From an uncultured Bacteroidota bacterium (lineage in GTDB: Bacteria; Bacteroidota; Bacteroidia; Chitinophagales; Chitinophagaceae), in the NCBI GenBank assembly GCA_903858475.1, contig CAIOIZ010000009.1, positions 1 through 60,507 on the forward strand: a stretch of DNA of 60,507 bases. Direction: 5' to 3'. Made by a program: the position numbers and the translations under genes. The notes under the pieces are model-generated. The model was not told the DNA's origin. It made no database searches and saw nothing but the letters and a program-made list of their open reading frames with translations. Below, piece by piece: positions 34,617 to 45,400 of the stretch; position 1 is the first letter of the stretch; each line of letters begins with the position of its first letter.

Positions 34617-37541
34617 ATGTGCTGTATGAAAAAAATATTTCTCGTTTTTTTGGTTTTAGTAAGTGGTAGGGTGAATGCACAGGCTATTGCCACCGCATGG
34701 GCAGATAGTGTATTAAAAACCCTATCCCCTGAGGAAAAAATCGCACAACTAATGGTGGTAAGATTGACCGAACGTAGTGCAAATGGAATCATCTATTATG
34801 ATAAACAGGTAGGTGAATTAGTAAAAAAATACAATGTTGGGGGTATTTGTCTATTTCAGGGAGCTCCTGTTTGGCAGGCAACAGCAGTGAATCAATTGCA
34901 ATCCATGGCCAAAACGCCCCTGCTTGTTTGTGTAGATGGAGAATGGGGCTTGGGCATGCGTTTCGACAGCATACAATCCTTGCCCAAACAAATGATGTTG
35001 GGTGCGGTATCTGATCCTTCTATTGTATATAAATATGGACAAATTGTTGCGGAGCAATGTAGGCGTGCGGGTATTCAAGTGAATTATGCCCCTGTGGTTG
35101 ACATCAATAATAATCCCGATAATCCAGTCATCAACGACAGGAGTTTTGGAGAAGATAAATATAAAGTAGCCGCATTTGGTATACAGTATATGAAAGGCAT
35201 GCAGGATGGTGCAGTAATGGCTTGCGCCAAACATTTTCCAGGTCATGGTGATGTGTCGGTAGATTCACACAAGGATTTGCCCATTATCAATAAAACGATG
35301 GAGCAATTGGATTCTTTGGAATTATATCCATTTCGCGAAATATTTAAAGTTGGTGTAGGAAGTGTGATGAATGCACATTTATCTATTCCTGCCATTGATA
35401 GCACCTCCAATAAACCTACTTCAATTAGTTATAAAAGCGTTACTGAGCTTTTAAGGAATCAATTAAATTATCAGGGACTCACTTTCACCGATGCCTTGGA
35501 GATGCAAGGGGTTAAAAAGTTTTATCCTGATGGAGAAGCATCGGTTCAATCATTAATAGCAGGCAATGATATGCTTTGTTTGCCAGGTGATGTACCGCTG
35601 GCTATTAGTAAAATTCTTTTGGCAATAGAAAACAAACAGTTATCCTGGGACGCCATTGATGCACATTGTAAAAAAGTATTGATTGCTAAATACCAATACG
35701 GGTTAGCTGCACTAAAGCCTATTAATACTGAAAATATTGCCGTAGAAATCAATAGCAAAGTGCCTGCTATGAAAAGGTTAATTGCAGAAAATGCCCTAAC
35801 CGTATTGCAGCAAACCGGTACTGATTTTTTTCCACTTACTGTACCCAGCAATCCTACTACTGATATTGTATACCTCGCAGTGGGTATGAGCAACGATAAT
35901 GCTTTTGCTGCAGGTATGCGCAATATCTACAATGCAGATGTATTGTATTTTAATTACAAACAAGATAGCAGCAGTGCAGTTGCGCTAATCGACTTAATTA
36001 AACAGAAGTATAAAAAAGTAGTGATTGGGATTCATAATTTTCCAAGGGTTCCTGCCAATAATTTTGGTATGAGTAAAACGGTGGTTAACCTGGTAGCTCA
36101 ATTGCAGGCAGAAACAAAGTCCATCAGTTTTGTTTTTGGTAATCCATATGTTATTAAAAACTGGTGCAACGCCAAAAATTTAGTGGTTTGTTATGAAGAT
36201 GATGATATTATTCAACAAACCGCATTGGATTTATTGCAGGGGAAAATACCTGCTAAGGGGAAATTGCCAGTGACTGTTTGTGAGGCATTTAAATATGGCG
36301 CAGGAATAGTCAACAACAATTTTAATAGATTGTCTGATGGTAATTTCAAACAGAGTCCCGATCCTTCTGTAAAATTTGCAGTAGTTGATTCCATTGCCTT
36401 GGATGCTATCGCCCGCGGAGCCACACCGGGTTGTGTAGTGCTAGTGGTAAAAGATGGCAGCATCGCCTACCATAAGGCCTATGGTAATTATTCTTACGGC
36501 ACGAAGGAACCCGTTCAATTGGAATCTGTTTTTGATATGGCCTCTGTTACAAAAATTTGTGCTACTACCATTTCAGTAATGAAATTGTATGAAGAAGGAA
36601 AAATAGACCTTGCAAAAACCCTGGGTGATTATCTTCCTTGGGTAAAGGGCAGCAATAAGGCGTCGCTTAAAATTGAAAAAGTGCTCTTGCACCAAGCAGG
36701 ACTAGTATCCTATATTCCCTTTTACAAGGAAGTAATCGACAAAGAGGGTAAACCTAAATCGGAATATTTTTCAACTACTTACAGTGAGGCATACCCGATA
36801 AGAGTAGCGAAGGATCTTTTTATGCAGGCAGCCTGGAGGGATACTGTTTATCAGCGAATTTTAAAAAGCCCACTGGGCGATAGTAATAAATATGTGTATA
36901 GCGATAATGATTTTATTTTTTTAGGAAAAGTAGTAGAAGCTGTTAGCGGTATGACCCTTGACGAATATGTTCAGAAAACTTTTTATACTCCACTAGGCTT
37001 AACCACTGCAGGTTTCAAACCCATCAATCGTTTTCCTCAATGGCGTGTAATACCTACTGAAGCAGAAAAGTTTTTTCGTTTACAGACATTAAGAGGCGAT
37101 GTACATGATCCCGGAGCAGCCATGTTTGGTGGTGTTGCAGGGCATGCCGGTTTATTCAGCAATGCTTATGATTTATCGGTAATCATGCAAATGTTGATGA
37201 ATGGCGGAACATTCAACGGAAAAAAATATTTCAATAAAGAAACGATCGATCTCTTTACAGCATATCATAGTTCAGTGAGCAGAAGAGGCTATGGTTTTGA
37301 TAAACCTGAAAAAGACAATGCTACCAGGACAGAGCCTTATCCTTGTTTGCTGGCATCGACCGCTACTTTTGGGCATACCGGTTTTACGGGTACTTGTACA
37401 TGGGCTGATCCGGTGAATAAAATTGTGTATGTTTTTCTGAGCAATCGTGTAAATCCGATTGGTGGGGATAACAAAAAACTACTCAATTTAAATGTACGTC
37501 CTAAAATTCAGGATGCTATCTACAAGGCATTTGGATTATAA
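34617..37541 (+). CDS. Fusion of GH3 beta-N-acetylglucosaminidase-like domain and serine beta-lactamase-fold domain
   Basis: The 974-residue exported protein (signal peptide ending VNAQ; a second Met at 34626 could be the start) joins two cell-wall-related domains. Residues about 25-370 are a NagZ-type GH3 domain with KHFPGHGDVSVDSHKDLP (205-222), including the Asp/His acid-base pair, and nucleophile Asp292 in FTDALEMQG. A middle GH3 C-terminal-like region follows. Residues about 600-974 are a class C beta-lactamase/DD-peptidase fold with SVTK (Ser643, Lys646), YSDN (Tyr761, Asn764) and HTG (920-922) in place of KTG. Such fusions occur in Bacteroidota. A role in peptidoglycan turnover is likely; both sites look complete. 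Confidence 0.92.
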   Translation: MCCMKKIFLVFLVLVSGRVNAQAIATAWADSVLKTLSPEEKIAQLMVVRLTERSANGIIYYDKQVGELVKKYNVGGICLFQGAPVWQATAVNQLQSMAKTPLLVCVDGEWGLGMRFDSIQSLPKQMMLGAVSDPSIVYKYGQIVAEQCRRAGIQVNYAPVVDINNNPDNPVINDRSFGEDKYKVAAFGIQYMKGMQDGAVMACAKHFPGHGDVSVDSHKDLPIINKTMEQLDSLELYPFREIFKVGVGSVMNAHLSIPAIDSTSNKPTSISYKSVTELLRNQLNYQGLTFTDALEMQGVKKFYPDGEASVQSLIAGNDMLCLPGDVPLAISKILLAIENKQLSWDAIDAHCKKVLIAKYQYGLAALKPINTENIAVEINSKVPAMKRLIAENALTVLQQTGTDFFPLTVPSNPTTDIVYLAVGMSNDNAFAAGMRNIYNADVLYFNYKQDSSSAVALIDLIKQKYKKVVIGIHNFPRVPANNFGMSKTVVNLVAQLQAETKSISFVFGNPYVIKNWCNAKNLVVCYEDDDIIQQTALDLLQGKIPAKGKLPVTVCEAFKYGAGIVNNNFNRLSDGNFKQSPDPSVKFAVVDSIALDAIARGATPGCVVLVVKDGSIAYHKAYGNYSYGTKEPVQLESVFDMASVTKICATTISVMKLYEEGKIDLAKTLGDYLPWVKGSNKASLKIEKVLLHQAGLVSYIPFYKEVIDKEGKPKSEYFSTTYSEAYPIRVAKDLFMQAAWRDTVYQRILKSPLGDSNKYVYSDNDFIFLGKVVEAVSGMTLDEYVQKTFYTPLGLTTAGFKPINRFPQWRVIPTEAEKFFRLQTLRGDVHDPGAAMFGGVAGHAGLFSNAYDLSVIMQMLMNGGTFNGKKYFNKETIDLFTAYHSSVSRRGYGFDKPEKDNATRTEPYPCLLASTATFGHTGFTGTCTWADPVNKIVYVFLSNRVNPIGGDNKKLLNLNVRPKIQDAIYKAFGL

Positions 37542-37550
37542 GTAATTGCA

Positions 37551-37742
37551 TTACCAACCAATGCCATAGTCTTCCCTATTATTAGAAGACCCTCCCCACA
37601 AACTTCCATGTTTTAAATCGATATAAATGGCATTTATTGCGCCGCCGGTGCAGTCACCAAAGCTCAACTGATATCCTTTTTGATTCAGTTCTTTTCAGAT
37701 ACTGTCTTTAGTTGTATTGGGTACTTTGGGATTTGAGGGTAT
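37551..37742 (-). pseudogene. C-terminal relic of a gamma-glutamyltranspeptidase
   Basis: Read on the minus strand, one frame gives PNTTKDSI, a stop (TGA at 37695-37697), then KELNQKGYQLSFGDCTGGAI, continuing NAIYIDLKHGSLWGG and ending SSNNREDYGIGW before TAA at 37551. This resembles the end of gamma-glutamyltranspeptidases (K..L...GH.L...G....AIYID....GG...R.D..A.G.). No upstream domain remains, and the frame is also broken by a stop near 37745. It looks like the eroded tail of a lost gene. Similarity was judged by eye. Confidence 0.5.
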
Positions 37743-37847
37743 CAACTAGATTGGTTAATAGAAAAGCAGTATGAATTTGTCCCTCATGTTTGTGTTTGAT
37801 ATTAAAGATACAAGCTAGCAATTGAAGAGCGGAAGTAAAATACAGTC
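37743..37847. other. Remainder of the gap between the GH3 fusion gene and the porP-like gene
   Basis: I see no supported gene here. A 45-codon stop-free stretch on the minus strand (about 37710-37845) looks mildly coding-like but has no start and no family match. It could be more of the decayed gene next to it. Confidence 0.4.
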
Positions 37848-37877
37848 ACAAAAAAACCGGTGTCAATGGACACCGGT
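37848..37877 (-). terminator. Terminator of the porP-like operon
   Basis: ACCGGTGTC and GACACCGGT form a perfect 9 bp stem with an AATG loop, followed on the minus strand by seven T. It lies 37 bp past the stop of the porP/sprF-like gene. Confidence 0.9.
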
Positions 37878-37913
37878 ACAAGAAACGCTATGAAAAAAAC
37901 GACTTAATAAATA

Positions 37914-38804
37914 TTAGAACTCGTAGCGAACAACAAATTCATGTGCATTGAATCCGTTGTCAAAACTGCTCAATGGTGTTTTGTAGGCGTCGAAGGAATA
38001 GCCAATTTTCAATTGATTATTTACTTTAAACCCTGCAGAAGCCATAAAGCTTTGTTTTAATTTAGCAGACAAACCCCACCAGATTATATTGTGGTGTTCA
38101 ACTGTAAATCCACCTTGAAATTCGGTAGGCGCATTGGGAAGATAAGTAACCAATAGATTTGGAATAATATTGGTAACACCATCAATATTCCATTTGTATG
38201 CTGCATGTAAATAATAGTGGCGATACAATCTTGCTTCCTCAGTTCTGGTTAGGTTGCCACTATAGAATTGCAATTTCGATTGTACCAATTGTGATACCGA
38301 TGCACCAATGGTTAATTGCTTGCCAGCATACGCTACACCAAATCCTGCATCAAACTTCATTTTATTATCAGCTCCTGCCAATACAGGATCAGCCGACATG
38401 GAAGAGGTTAATTTATTTTTATCCAAAGAATATTGTTGCAATTTTGCTTCAATACCCAAGGATAATTTTTCACCTTCTCCCAAATCAATGTGTTTGGCAA
38501 GATCTAAGTTCAGCCCCCTGCGAGCAGTTGGGCCAGTTACATCATTGAATAAATAACCGCCAATGCCAGCGCCCATTTTGGGAATGGCAAAGGAGCCATA
38601 AAGGGTGGCTGTTTTAGGAGAGCCACTGATACCGGTCCACTGTGTACGATAGGTAGCTGCTACTATATTTTTGCTTTGAACACCCGCCATGGCTGGGTTG
38701 TATAATAACCCCTGCATATCATAGAAGGACGAAGTTTGTAATTGCTGTGCAAATACAACTGAGATGCTACAGATGCTTATAAAAAGCAAGGTAATTTTTT
38801 TCAT
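37914..38804 (-). CDS. PorP/SprF family T9SS outer-membrane protein
   Basis: This 296-residue beta-barrel-like protein has a signal peptide (MKKITLLFISICSISVVFAQ). The family opening is YDMQGLLYNPAMAGVQSKNI, then YRTQWTGISGSPKTATLYGS and GAGIGGYLFNDVTGPT, ending in an aromatic strand (HEFVVRYEF). SprF-like proteins are needed for secretion and surface attachment of type B T9SS cargo, and are often encoded right after it. Here it lies 40 bp downstream of a type B cargo gene on the same strand and ends at a strong terminator, so the two form a clear pair. Confidence 0.92.
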   Translation of the reverse strand: MKKITLLFISICSISVVFAQQLQTSSFYDMQGLLYNPAMAGVQSKNIVAATYRTQWTGISGSPKTATLYGSFAIPKMGAGIGGYLFNDVTGPTARRGLNLDLAKHIDLGEGEKLSLGIEAKLQQYSLDKNKLTSSMSADPVLAGADNKMKFDAGFGVAYAGKQLTIGASVSQLVQSKLQFYSGNLTRTEEARLYRHYYLHAAYKWNIDGVTNIIPNLLVTYLPNAPTEFQGGFTVEHHNIIWWGLSAKLKQSFMASAGFKVNNQLKIGYSFDAYKTPLSSFDNGFNAHEFVVRYEF

Positions 38805-38844
38805 CTTTTATTTTTTTAATGTTTTTAAAAAGAGTTTGTGTTGA

Positions 38845-41800
38845 TTATCTTAATACTGTAACATCTCCTTTTAAAATTTGGCTTTTGCCATTGATTAATT
38901 TGTAGGTGATTACATAATAATAAGTACCATCGGGAACAGGTTTTCCTTCGTACGTACCATCCCAGTTGTTTTGGTAGTTATCATTTTTGTAAATCTGGCT
39001 TCCGTAACGATTAAATACTGCAGCAATAATCTGATTCGTACATCCAGCTCCGTTAGTAACTTTCCATTTGTCATTGATGCCATCGCCATTGGGGCTGAAA
39101 GCATTTTCTACGCTCAAGCAATAGGGGATTACAGTAACAAGGGCCTGATCGGTAGAAGTACAACTGTTATTGTCTACTACGGTTAATGTATAGTTAGTGG
39201 TACTGGCTGGCTTGGCAACTGGGGTCAAAGTATTGGCACCAGTCAAAGAGCTATTCGGTGTCCATGCAATTGAAACTGCATTGGCGCCACTGCCATCCAA
39301 TTGTACATCATCACCGAAAACGATAATTTTATCTGGTCCTGCGTTGATGATGGGGTTTGGTTTGATGGTGATTTTAACATTAGCTGTTCTAACACATCCA
39401 TTTAATGAAGCTGTTACTGTGTAAGTGATAGTTGCATTATTAGTGGCAATTGGGTTACTGATACCGGCATTCGATAAACCGGTTGAAGGTGACCATGCAT
39501 AAGTATTGGCTGCGCTGGTTGCAATCATTGGTACGGGTGCGCCTGCACAAACAGTAGTGTCATTATTTTTTGTCAATGTTAAGTTGTCTGTAAAGCCAAC
39601 AGTTACCTGTTTGGTTACTATTCCGCAGAAAGCATCTTTAATGCTAATGGTTTTTACACCCTGTGTTAAACCAGTAAATACATTTGAAGAAGTATATGCG
39701 CCTCCATTGATACTGTATGTATAAGGGGTAATACCACCTGTTGCATTCACCGTAATACTTCCACCTGAAAGATTTGTACAAGTGGCATTTACTACAGTTT
39801 CTGTTGAATTAACATTGATATTAGCAGGATTACCATATTCCATGATAGGAGCACCACTGATATTTGGTCCGGCAACAAACAACCTGCGATTAACCATTGA
39901 AATGGCAGGAGGCACAAGTTTTGGCGCAAAGGCCAATGCTGTTGTAAGTGTAGCAGTAGGCCCAAGATCCATTGTCCAGGAAGTACCACCATTATTGGTT
40001 TTGTATAAAACTCCGCCCGGTACACATACATAACCGTTATTGGCATCATGCATCAATATACCATTCAGGTTTCCGCCTGATAACAGATCGATATTACTGG
40101 AAATATCTGTCCAGTTGGCACCCCCATCGGTTGTTTTATAAATACGACGGTTGTTTTGAGTGGTAAACATATTACCCACTACAAATACCGTGTTATTATC
40201 CAGTGCAATGATATCGGTATACGAAACAGCGGAGTTGGCGAAACCTACAGGAGAAATATTCAATGCAGGGAAAGGGCTGATATTGGTCCAAGTAGCACCA
40301 GCATCAATTGTTTTATAAACTGCTCCTCTGTTGCCACATGCATAACCAACTGTTTTGCTGGGAAATTCAATTCCTTTAAATGTAACAAATTGTTGTGCTT
40401 GTGTACCTGTTGTTCCGAGTGGTCCTATTTTAACTGTATCCCAGGCGGCACCATTATTAAAGGAACGATATACTACTCCATAACGTTGAGCTGCTGGAAT
40501 AGTAAAGTTTGATAACGCACCACAAACCCATAAACTATCAGCACCAACTGCGGCAAGATCATTAAGAGTGGTAAGGCCGCCATAATTATCGATAAATACA
40601 GGAGAAAGGTTTGTTCCGGTATTTACAGAGCGGTAAACGATACCGATATTGGTAGTGAAATATACTTTATTTACCTGTGGAAAGGTTACTGAGGTGATAT
40701 TGGCATTCAAACCCTGTAATGCTCCATTTGCTTTATCCACCCATGTCTTACCACCATCTGCAGTAACAGTAATACTTGAACCACCTGCAGCAATACCATT
40801 ATTGCAATCTGCAAATTCCATATCATTATAACCAGCTCCAACCGGAACAGTTACATAATTACTTTGCCAGGTTCCTCCGGATGTTGAATCACCTACAACC
40901 CCATTCTGACCAAGTGCAAGCAATTTTCCATTGGGGGCAAAGTCAATCGCAGGTGCACCTGCAACCGGACTCCAGTTAAGATTTTGAGGATATACGGTAC
41001 GTTGCACCCAGTTACGGCCTGTGTCAACAGATGTCCATAAATAACCAGGACCAAAATTGGTATTAAAACTTCCTACAACCAAAGTCCCTGCAGTATTACG
41101 AATCATATGATAGGGATTGGAGGCTAATAATACCTGTACTGGAGGAATTGATGGGCCAGCTTGTGGACCCTGTGTAGGCGGGAAAGGGAAATTAAGTATT
41201 TCATATTTGCCCTTTTCAAAAACTCCGGGTGCATTTATATTGGCTGTAGAATCATTTCTGCCAGTTTTAACTTTAACAGCGGTATTATTATTAAACGACA
41301 TCATTACCACAATACTGTCATTTATTACTTTCATTGCCCTGTATGTTTGGGTAATGGGCGAAATATTTCCATAAGTAGTAGTACAATTGATTGTATTGCT
41401 ATTAATACCTGAGTAGCCAAGCCTCTCTTTACTAATTGAATAATCGGTAAGTACGCCGCTTTTGAATTTCCAGAGTAAACTTGCAGCCATCGACCCTGAG
41501 GTTAAAAATGTGGTTAGTGGGGTACAAACTGTAGTACTGGTGGCCCTAAAACTAACACTCGGGAACAAAGTAACACCATAAGAGTTACTGCCACAAACAT
41601 ATCCTGTACTGTCATTGATGAATTCAATACTGTAAATGGATTTCAGCTTTGCATTTACCGGCCATAATGTTGATGGTATATTTGGGTTATTAATATAGCC
41701 CACTCGGGAAACCCCGTTTACTGCGGGGGGAGCTATAGAATCCCAGGTAGCCCCGCCATTCAGTGTTACATATAATTTTGGCAGGGAATCAACTGCATTA

Positions 41801-42276
41801 TTTGGATCCCCTCCTATATATCCCTTATTGGCATCCAAAAACCAGCAGGCATTGATGTTTTTACTGTTAGGGAACAAGGGGTTATTTACAAAGGTCCAGG
41901 TGGCACCACCATCGGTGGTTTTGGCCATGGAACCGCGGTCACCTACTGCATAAGCAATATTTGCAGTAACATAATGTACATCATTAAAAGTTGATTTTGT
42001 AGTAAATCCCTGTGGATCTACATAAGTAAATGGCCCATAGGTCCAGCTGGTACCACCATCTGTGCTTTTGGCAATACTACCATCAGAGCCTACTGCTAAC
42101 ACATTATTGTTATCAAAATAATCCACATCCAGCACAGTAAATCCAAATTGTTTTGGATTGCTAAACCGCCAGTTGCTGGTATTGTAGAATCCCTGACCGG
42201 ACACCATGTTAAAGGCAAACAAAAATAATATTGCTAATAAACAATAGAATTTTTTCTGCTGGTAATGCTTGCTCAT
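38845..42276 (-). CDS. Large Ycf48-like repeat protein with T9SS type B sorting domain
   Basis: The 1143-residue protein has a signal peptide (ending VSGQ). Repeated beta-propeller blades of the Ycf48/BNR kind follow, each with a KTTDGGxTW core (AKSTDGGTSWTYG, AKTTDGGATWTFV, YKTIDAGATWTNI, YKTTDGGANWTDI, YKTNNGGTSWTMD). Residues about 830-1050 contain SprB-like and PKD-like beta domains (TGGITPYTYSINGGAYTSS; YAWSPSTGLSNAGISNPIA). The final 90 residues (NAFSPNGDGINDKWKV onward, ending LKGDVTVLR) are the type B (gliding-motility C-terminal) sorting domain. It is a surface cargo, probably handled by the SprF-like protein encoded next. Confidence 0.9.
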   Translation of the reverse strand: MSKHYQQKKFYCLLAILFLFAFNMVSGQGFYNTSNWRFSNPKQFGFTVLDVDYFDNNNVLAVGSDGSIAKSTDGGTSWTYGPFTYVDPQGFTTKSTFNDVHYVTANIAYAVGDRGSMAKTTDGGATWTFVNNPLFPNSKNINACWFLDANKGYIGGDPNNAVDSLPKLYVTLNGGATWDSIAPPAVNGVSRVGYINNPNIPSTLWPVNAKLKSIYSIEFINDSTGYVCGSNSYGVTLFPSVSFRATSTTVCTPLTTFLTSGSMAASLLWKFKSGVLTDYSISKERLGYSGINSNTINCTTTYGNISPITQTYRAMKVINDSIVVMMSFNNNTAVKVKTGRNDSTANINAPGVFEKGKYEILNFPFPPTQGPQAGPSIPPVQVLLASNPYHMIRNTAGTLVVGSFNTNFGPGYLWTSVDTGRNWVQRTVYPQNLNWSPVAGAPAIDFAPNGKLLALGQNGVVGDSTSGGTWQSNYVTVPVGAGYNDMEFADCNNGIAAGGSSITVTADGGKTWVDKANGALQGLNANITSVTFPQVNKVYFTTNIGIVYRSVNTGTNLSPVFIDNYGGLTTLNDLAAVGADSLWVCGALSNFTIPAAQRYGVVYRSFNNGAAWDTVKIGPLGTTGTQAQQFVTFKGIEFPSKTVGYACGNRGAVYKTIDAGATWTNISPFPALNISPVGFANSAVSYTDIIALDNNTVFVVGNMFTTQNNRRIYKTTDGGANWTDISSNIDLLSGGNLNGILMHDANNGYVCVPGGVLYKTNNGGTSWTMDLGPTATLTTALAFAPKLVPPAISMVNRRLFVAGPNISGAPIMEYGNPANINVNSTETVVNATCTNLSGGSITVNATGGITPYTYSINGGAYTSSNVFTGLTQGVKTISIKDAFCGIVTKQVTVGFTDNLTLTKNNDTTVCAGAPVPMIATSAANTYAWSPSTGLSNAGISNPIATNNATITYTVTASLNGCVRTANVKITIKPNPIINAGPDKIIVFGDDVQLDGSGANAVSIAWTPNSSLTGANTLTPVAKPASTTNYTLTVVDNNSCTSTDQALVTVIPYCLSVENAFSPNGDGINDKWKVTNGAGCTNQIIAAVFNRYGSQIYKNDNYQNNWDGTYEGKPVPDGTYYYVITYKLINGKSQILKGDVTVLR

Positions 42277-42404
42277 TTATTGAAGTTTTAGTTTTTTGGT
42301 ATAAAAGTGCTGCAAGGATAATTACTGTTTAATAACTTGGCAGTAGAATTAATTCTACAAGGCTTTAGGTTGGTAAGCTAGAATTTAGCAGCATCAATAA
42401 AATC

Positions 42405-45400
42405 ATGACGATACGAATTCCACATAGCTTGTTGATTATCATGCTTGTCTTTGCTGTTTATAACAGTACAGCTCAGAATAAATCAAACAGAGGAAAGGAA
42501 TTTTGGCTAGGCTATAGTTTTAGTTCCAACTTTTTTGCACACGCTGGCCTTTCGGATCCTGTTAATCAACAAGAGCTTTCCTTATACATCAGTACTCAAT
42601 TGGCAGCCAATGTAACCGTCAGCATTAATGGAACAAGTTGGACTCAATCTTTTTCAATTCCTTCTAATACTGTAGATGCTTCTATTATTATTCCTAAAAT
42701 AGGCGCAGACGATGCCCGCATCCTTTCAGATGGTTTATCCAACAAAGCTATTCACATTGTAAGTGATGTTCCGGTAGCAGTATATGCACATGAATATGAT
42801 GCCATGTTTTCTGCGGCAACCATGCTAATGCCATCAGAAACCTGGGGCTATCTGTATTATTCAGTGAATTATTATCAAACACAGGGAGTGTCCAATCCTC
42901 CATTTACTGCAAGTAGCCAGGGGGTTAATTTTCCTGATTGGTATAACTGGTTTTATATTGTAGCAAAAGATGATAATACCAGGATATTGATTACACCTTC
43001 AGACACTTGCAAAAATGGGTGGTTGCCTGGTCAGACTTATACAGTAAATCTGAGCAAAGGAGAAATTTACACCGTTTTTGGCAAGGCAAATTTTGCTGCT
43101 GGATGGATTACAGATACTGTTAATTCAAGTAAAGATCTTACGGGCAGTAAAATTTTGTCTATTGCAGGTGCTGATGGAAGCTGCCACCCTATAGCTCTTT
43201 TTTCAGGTACAGGTGGTATGCATGTTTGTCAAAAAGATGGTGGTGAAGCAGTACAGCAGCAAGTATTTCCTGCACAAGCATGGGGCTCCCGTTATCTTAC
43301 GCACCACACCATTAATAATTTTTCAGGCGATATTAATGCCAGTTTCAGAAATTATTATCGGATTTGTGTAAAAGACCCAACGACTGTTGTAAAAAAAAAT
43401 GGGATTGTCCTAACTGGCTTAATACGAAATTTTTTTTATCAATATATGGATTCAACAGGAGGGGATTATATTGAAGCAGATAAGCCCATTCTGGTATCTC
43501 AGTATACACCTAATCGAGCACAGTGTTGGATGAATATACAACCAGCTCAGCTGGCCATAGGAGATCCTGAAATGTTTTATTTAAGCCCCATTGAACAAGG
43601 GCAGAACTCCGTTTTATTTTATACAAGTTCACTTAATCTGATTTCGAAATCCTATGTTAATATAATTATACCAACTGCAGGGGTCAGCTCTATGTTGCTC
43701 GATGGCACTCCCATTCCACCTTCAAAAATTAAATTACATCCCAATAATCCTGCTTATTCAGTAGCGATAGGCGATTTATCAACTACCATGGATATGCAGC
43801 ATATCATCACCAGCGATTCTGCATTCACTGCGACTGTATATGGATTGGGTGCTTATGAAAGTTATGGTTATAATATTGGTTGCAATATCAATAACCTCAA
43901 TATCAAAACTGAAATAAAGAATGTATTCAGCATAACAGGCAATCCCGATACCATTACCTGTCCACAAACACCATTTAGAATTTTTGCTAAAATTGGTTAT
44001 AGGCTTTCAAATATTCATTGGAAATTTAGCCTGGTACCAGGATTAACACCCACCGCTGATTCAATTATTGCAAATCCCATTCCTATTGATTCTCCCTTTA
44101 TCAATGGAAGAAAGTACTATACTTATACAATACAGCATGATTTGCTATTTGCCAATGCAGGAACCTATCGCATTCCTTTTAGTTATACATCACCCAATAT
44201 TGATGCCTGCAATAATACAGAAACTGATACCGTGGTAGTTGTTGTGCAACAAGGCCCAAAGGCAAATTTTAATTTTACCAATCCTGTTTGCTTAAAAGAT
44301 ACCGTGTATTTTACTGCTACTTCTACTGCCAATGGTTTTACCATTTATGATTATTTGTGGAATTTTGATGACGGGAGTACTCAATCTACAGTGAATGCTA
44401 AGAAAAAATATTTTACAGCCGGCACACAAAATGTTCGCTATCGGATTTTTGCAACAAACGGATGCGTGGGGGATACTACTAAACAACTCACCATATTTGA
44501 TTCACCCATTGCCCGACTGGGTGTTGCTTCTCCCATTTGTCAAAAAGATTCTGTTTTAATTTCTGATACTTCCTCCATTGGCATTGGAACCATTGCCAAC
44601 TGGCTATATGATTTTGGGGATGGCAATATTATTAACCGTACCAGCCCAGCTAATTTTTATCATCACTATATTAATCCTGGCACTTACCAAGTTAAACTGA
44701 TTGTGTCTTCTAATAATAGTTGCAAGAGCGATACCAGTTATCAAACAGTGGTTGTTAATGCAAGCCCAATTGCCAAATTCGGTTACGACCGCAATATTTG
44801 TGTAGGAGATTCAATTCATATTACTGATACATCTTCTATCGCAATCGGTACCCTAGTCGATTGGCGATATGATTTTGGCGATGGGAATATCCTTAACAGG
44901 AATACCAACAGTGCTTTTTATCATACTTATGCCAATCCGGGTACTTATATACTGTCATTGGTAACTGTATCTAATTTGGGTTGTACCAGCGATACATTCA
45001 GGCGTACTATTACAGTTGCAAATAAACCCAGTGCAACATTTAGTTATACAGGCCGTGCCTGTGTGGACAGTGGATTTACTTTTACTTCTACCTATACTAC
45101 CGCAACCAATACTACCTGGCGCTGGAATTTTGGTGATGGCAATACAGCCAATAGTAGTACGGGTAATACTACCGTTCATGCATACTCGACATCTCTGTCA
45201 AATATACTTGTAAAACATGTGGTTGATATTGGCCAAGGCTGTGTCAGTGATACTGTTTTTCAAACCATCCCGCTTGTACATCCAAATCCTACCGTTTCTT
45301 TTACTATTAAAAAGGATACCGTTTGTGAAAACAAACCGGTGCTCTTTACATCCAATACTGGTGGTATCAGTAGCTGGAATTGGAATTTTGGCAACGGAAT

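Noticed and set aside
40156-40512. 118-codon plus-strand frame opposite the Ycf48-like gene
   Set aside because: It is antisense to a repeat-rich gene; Cys/Ser/Asn-rich composition reflects the repeats.
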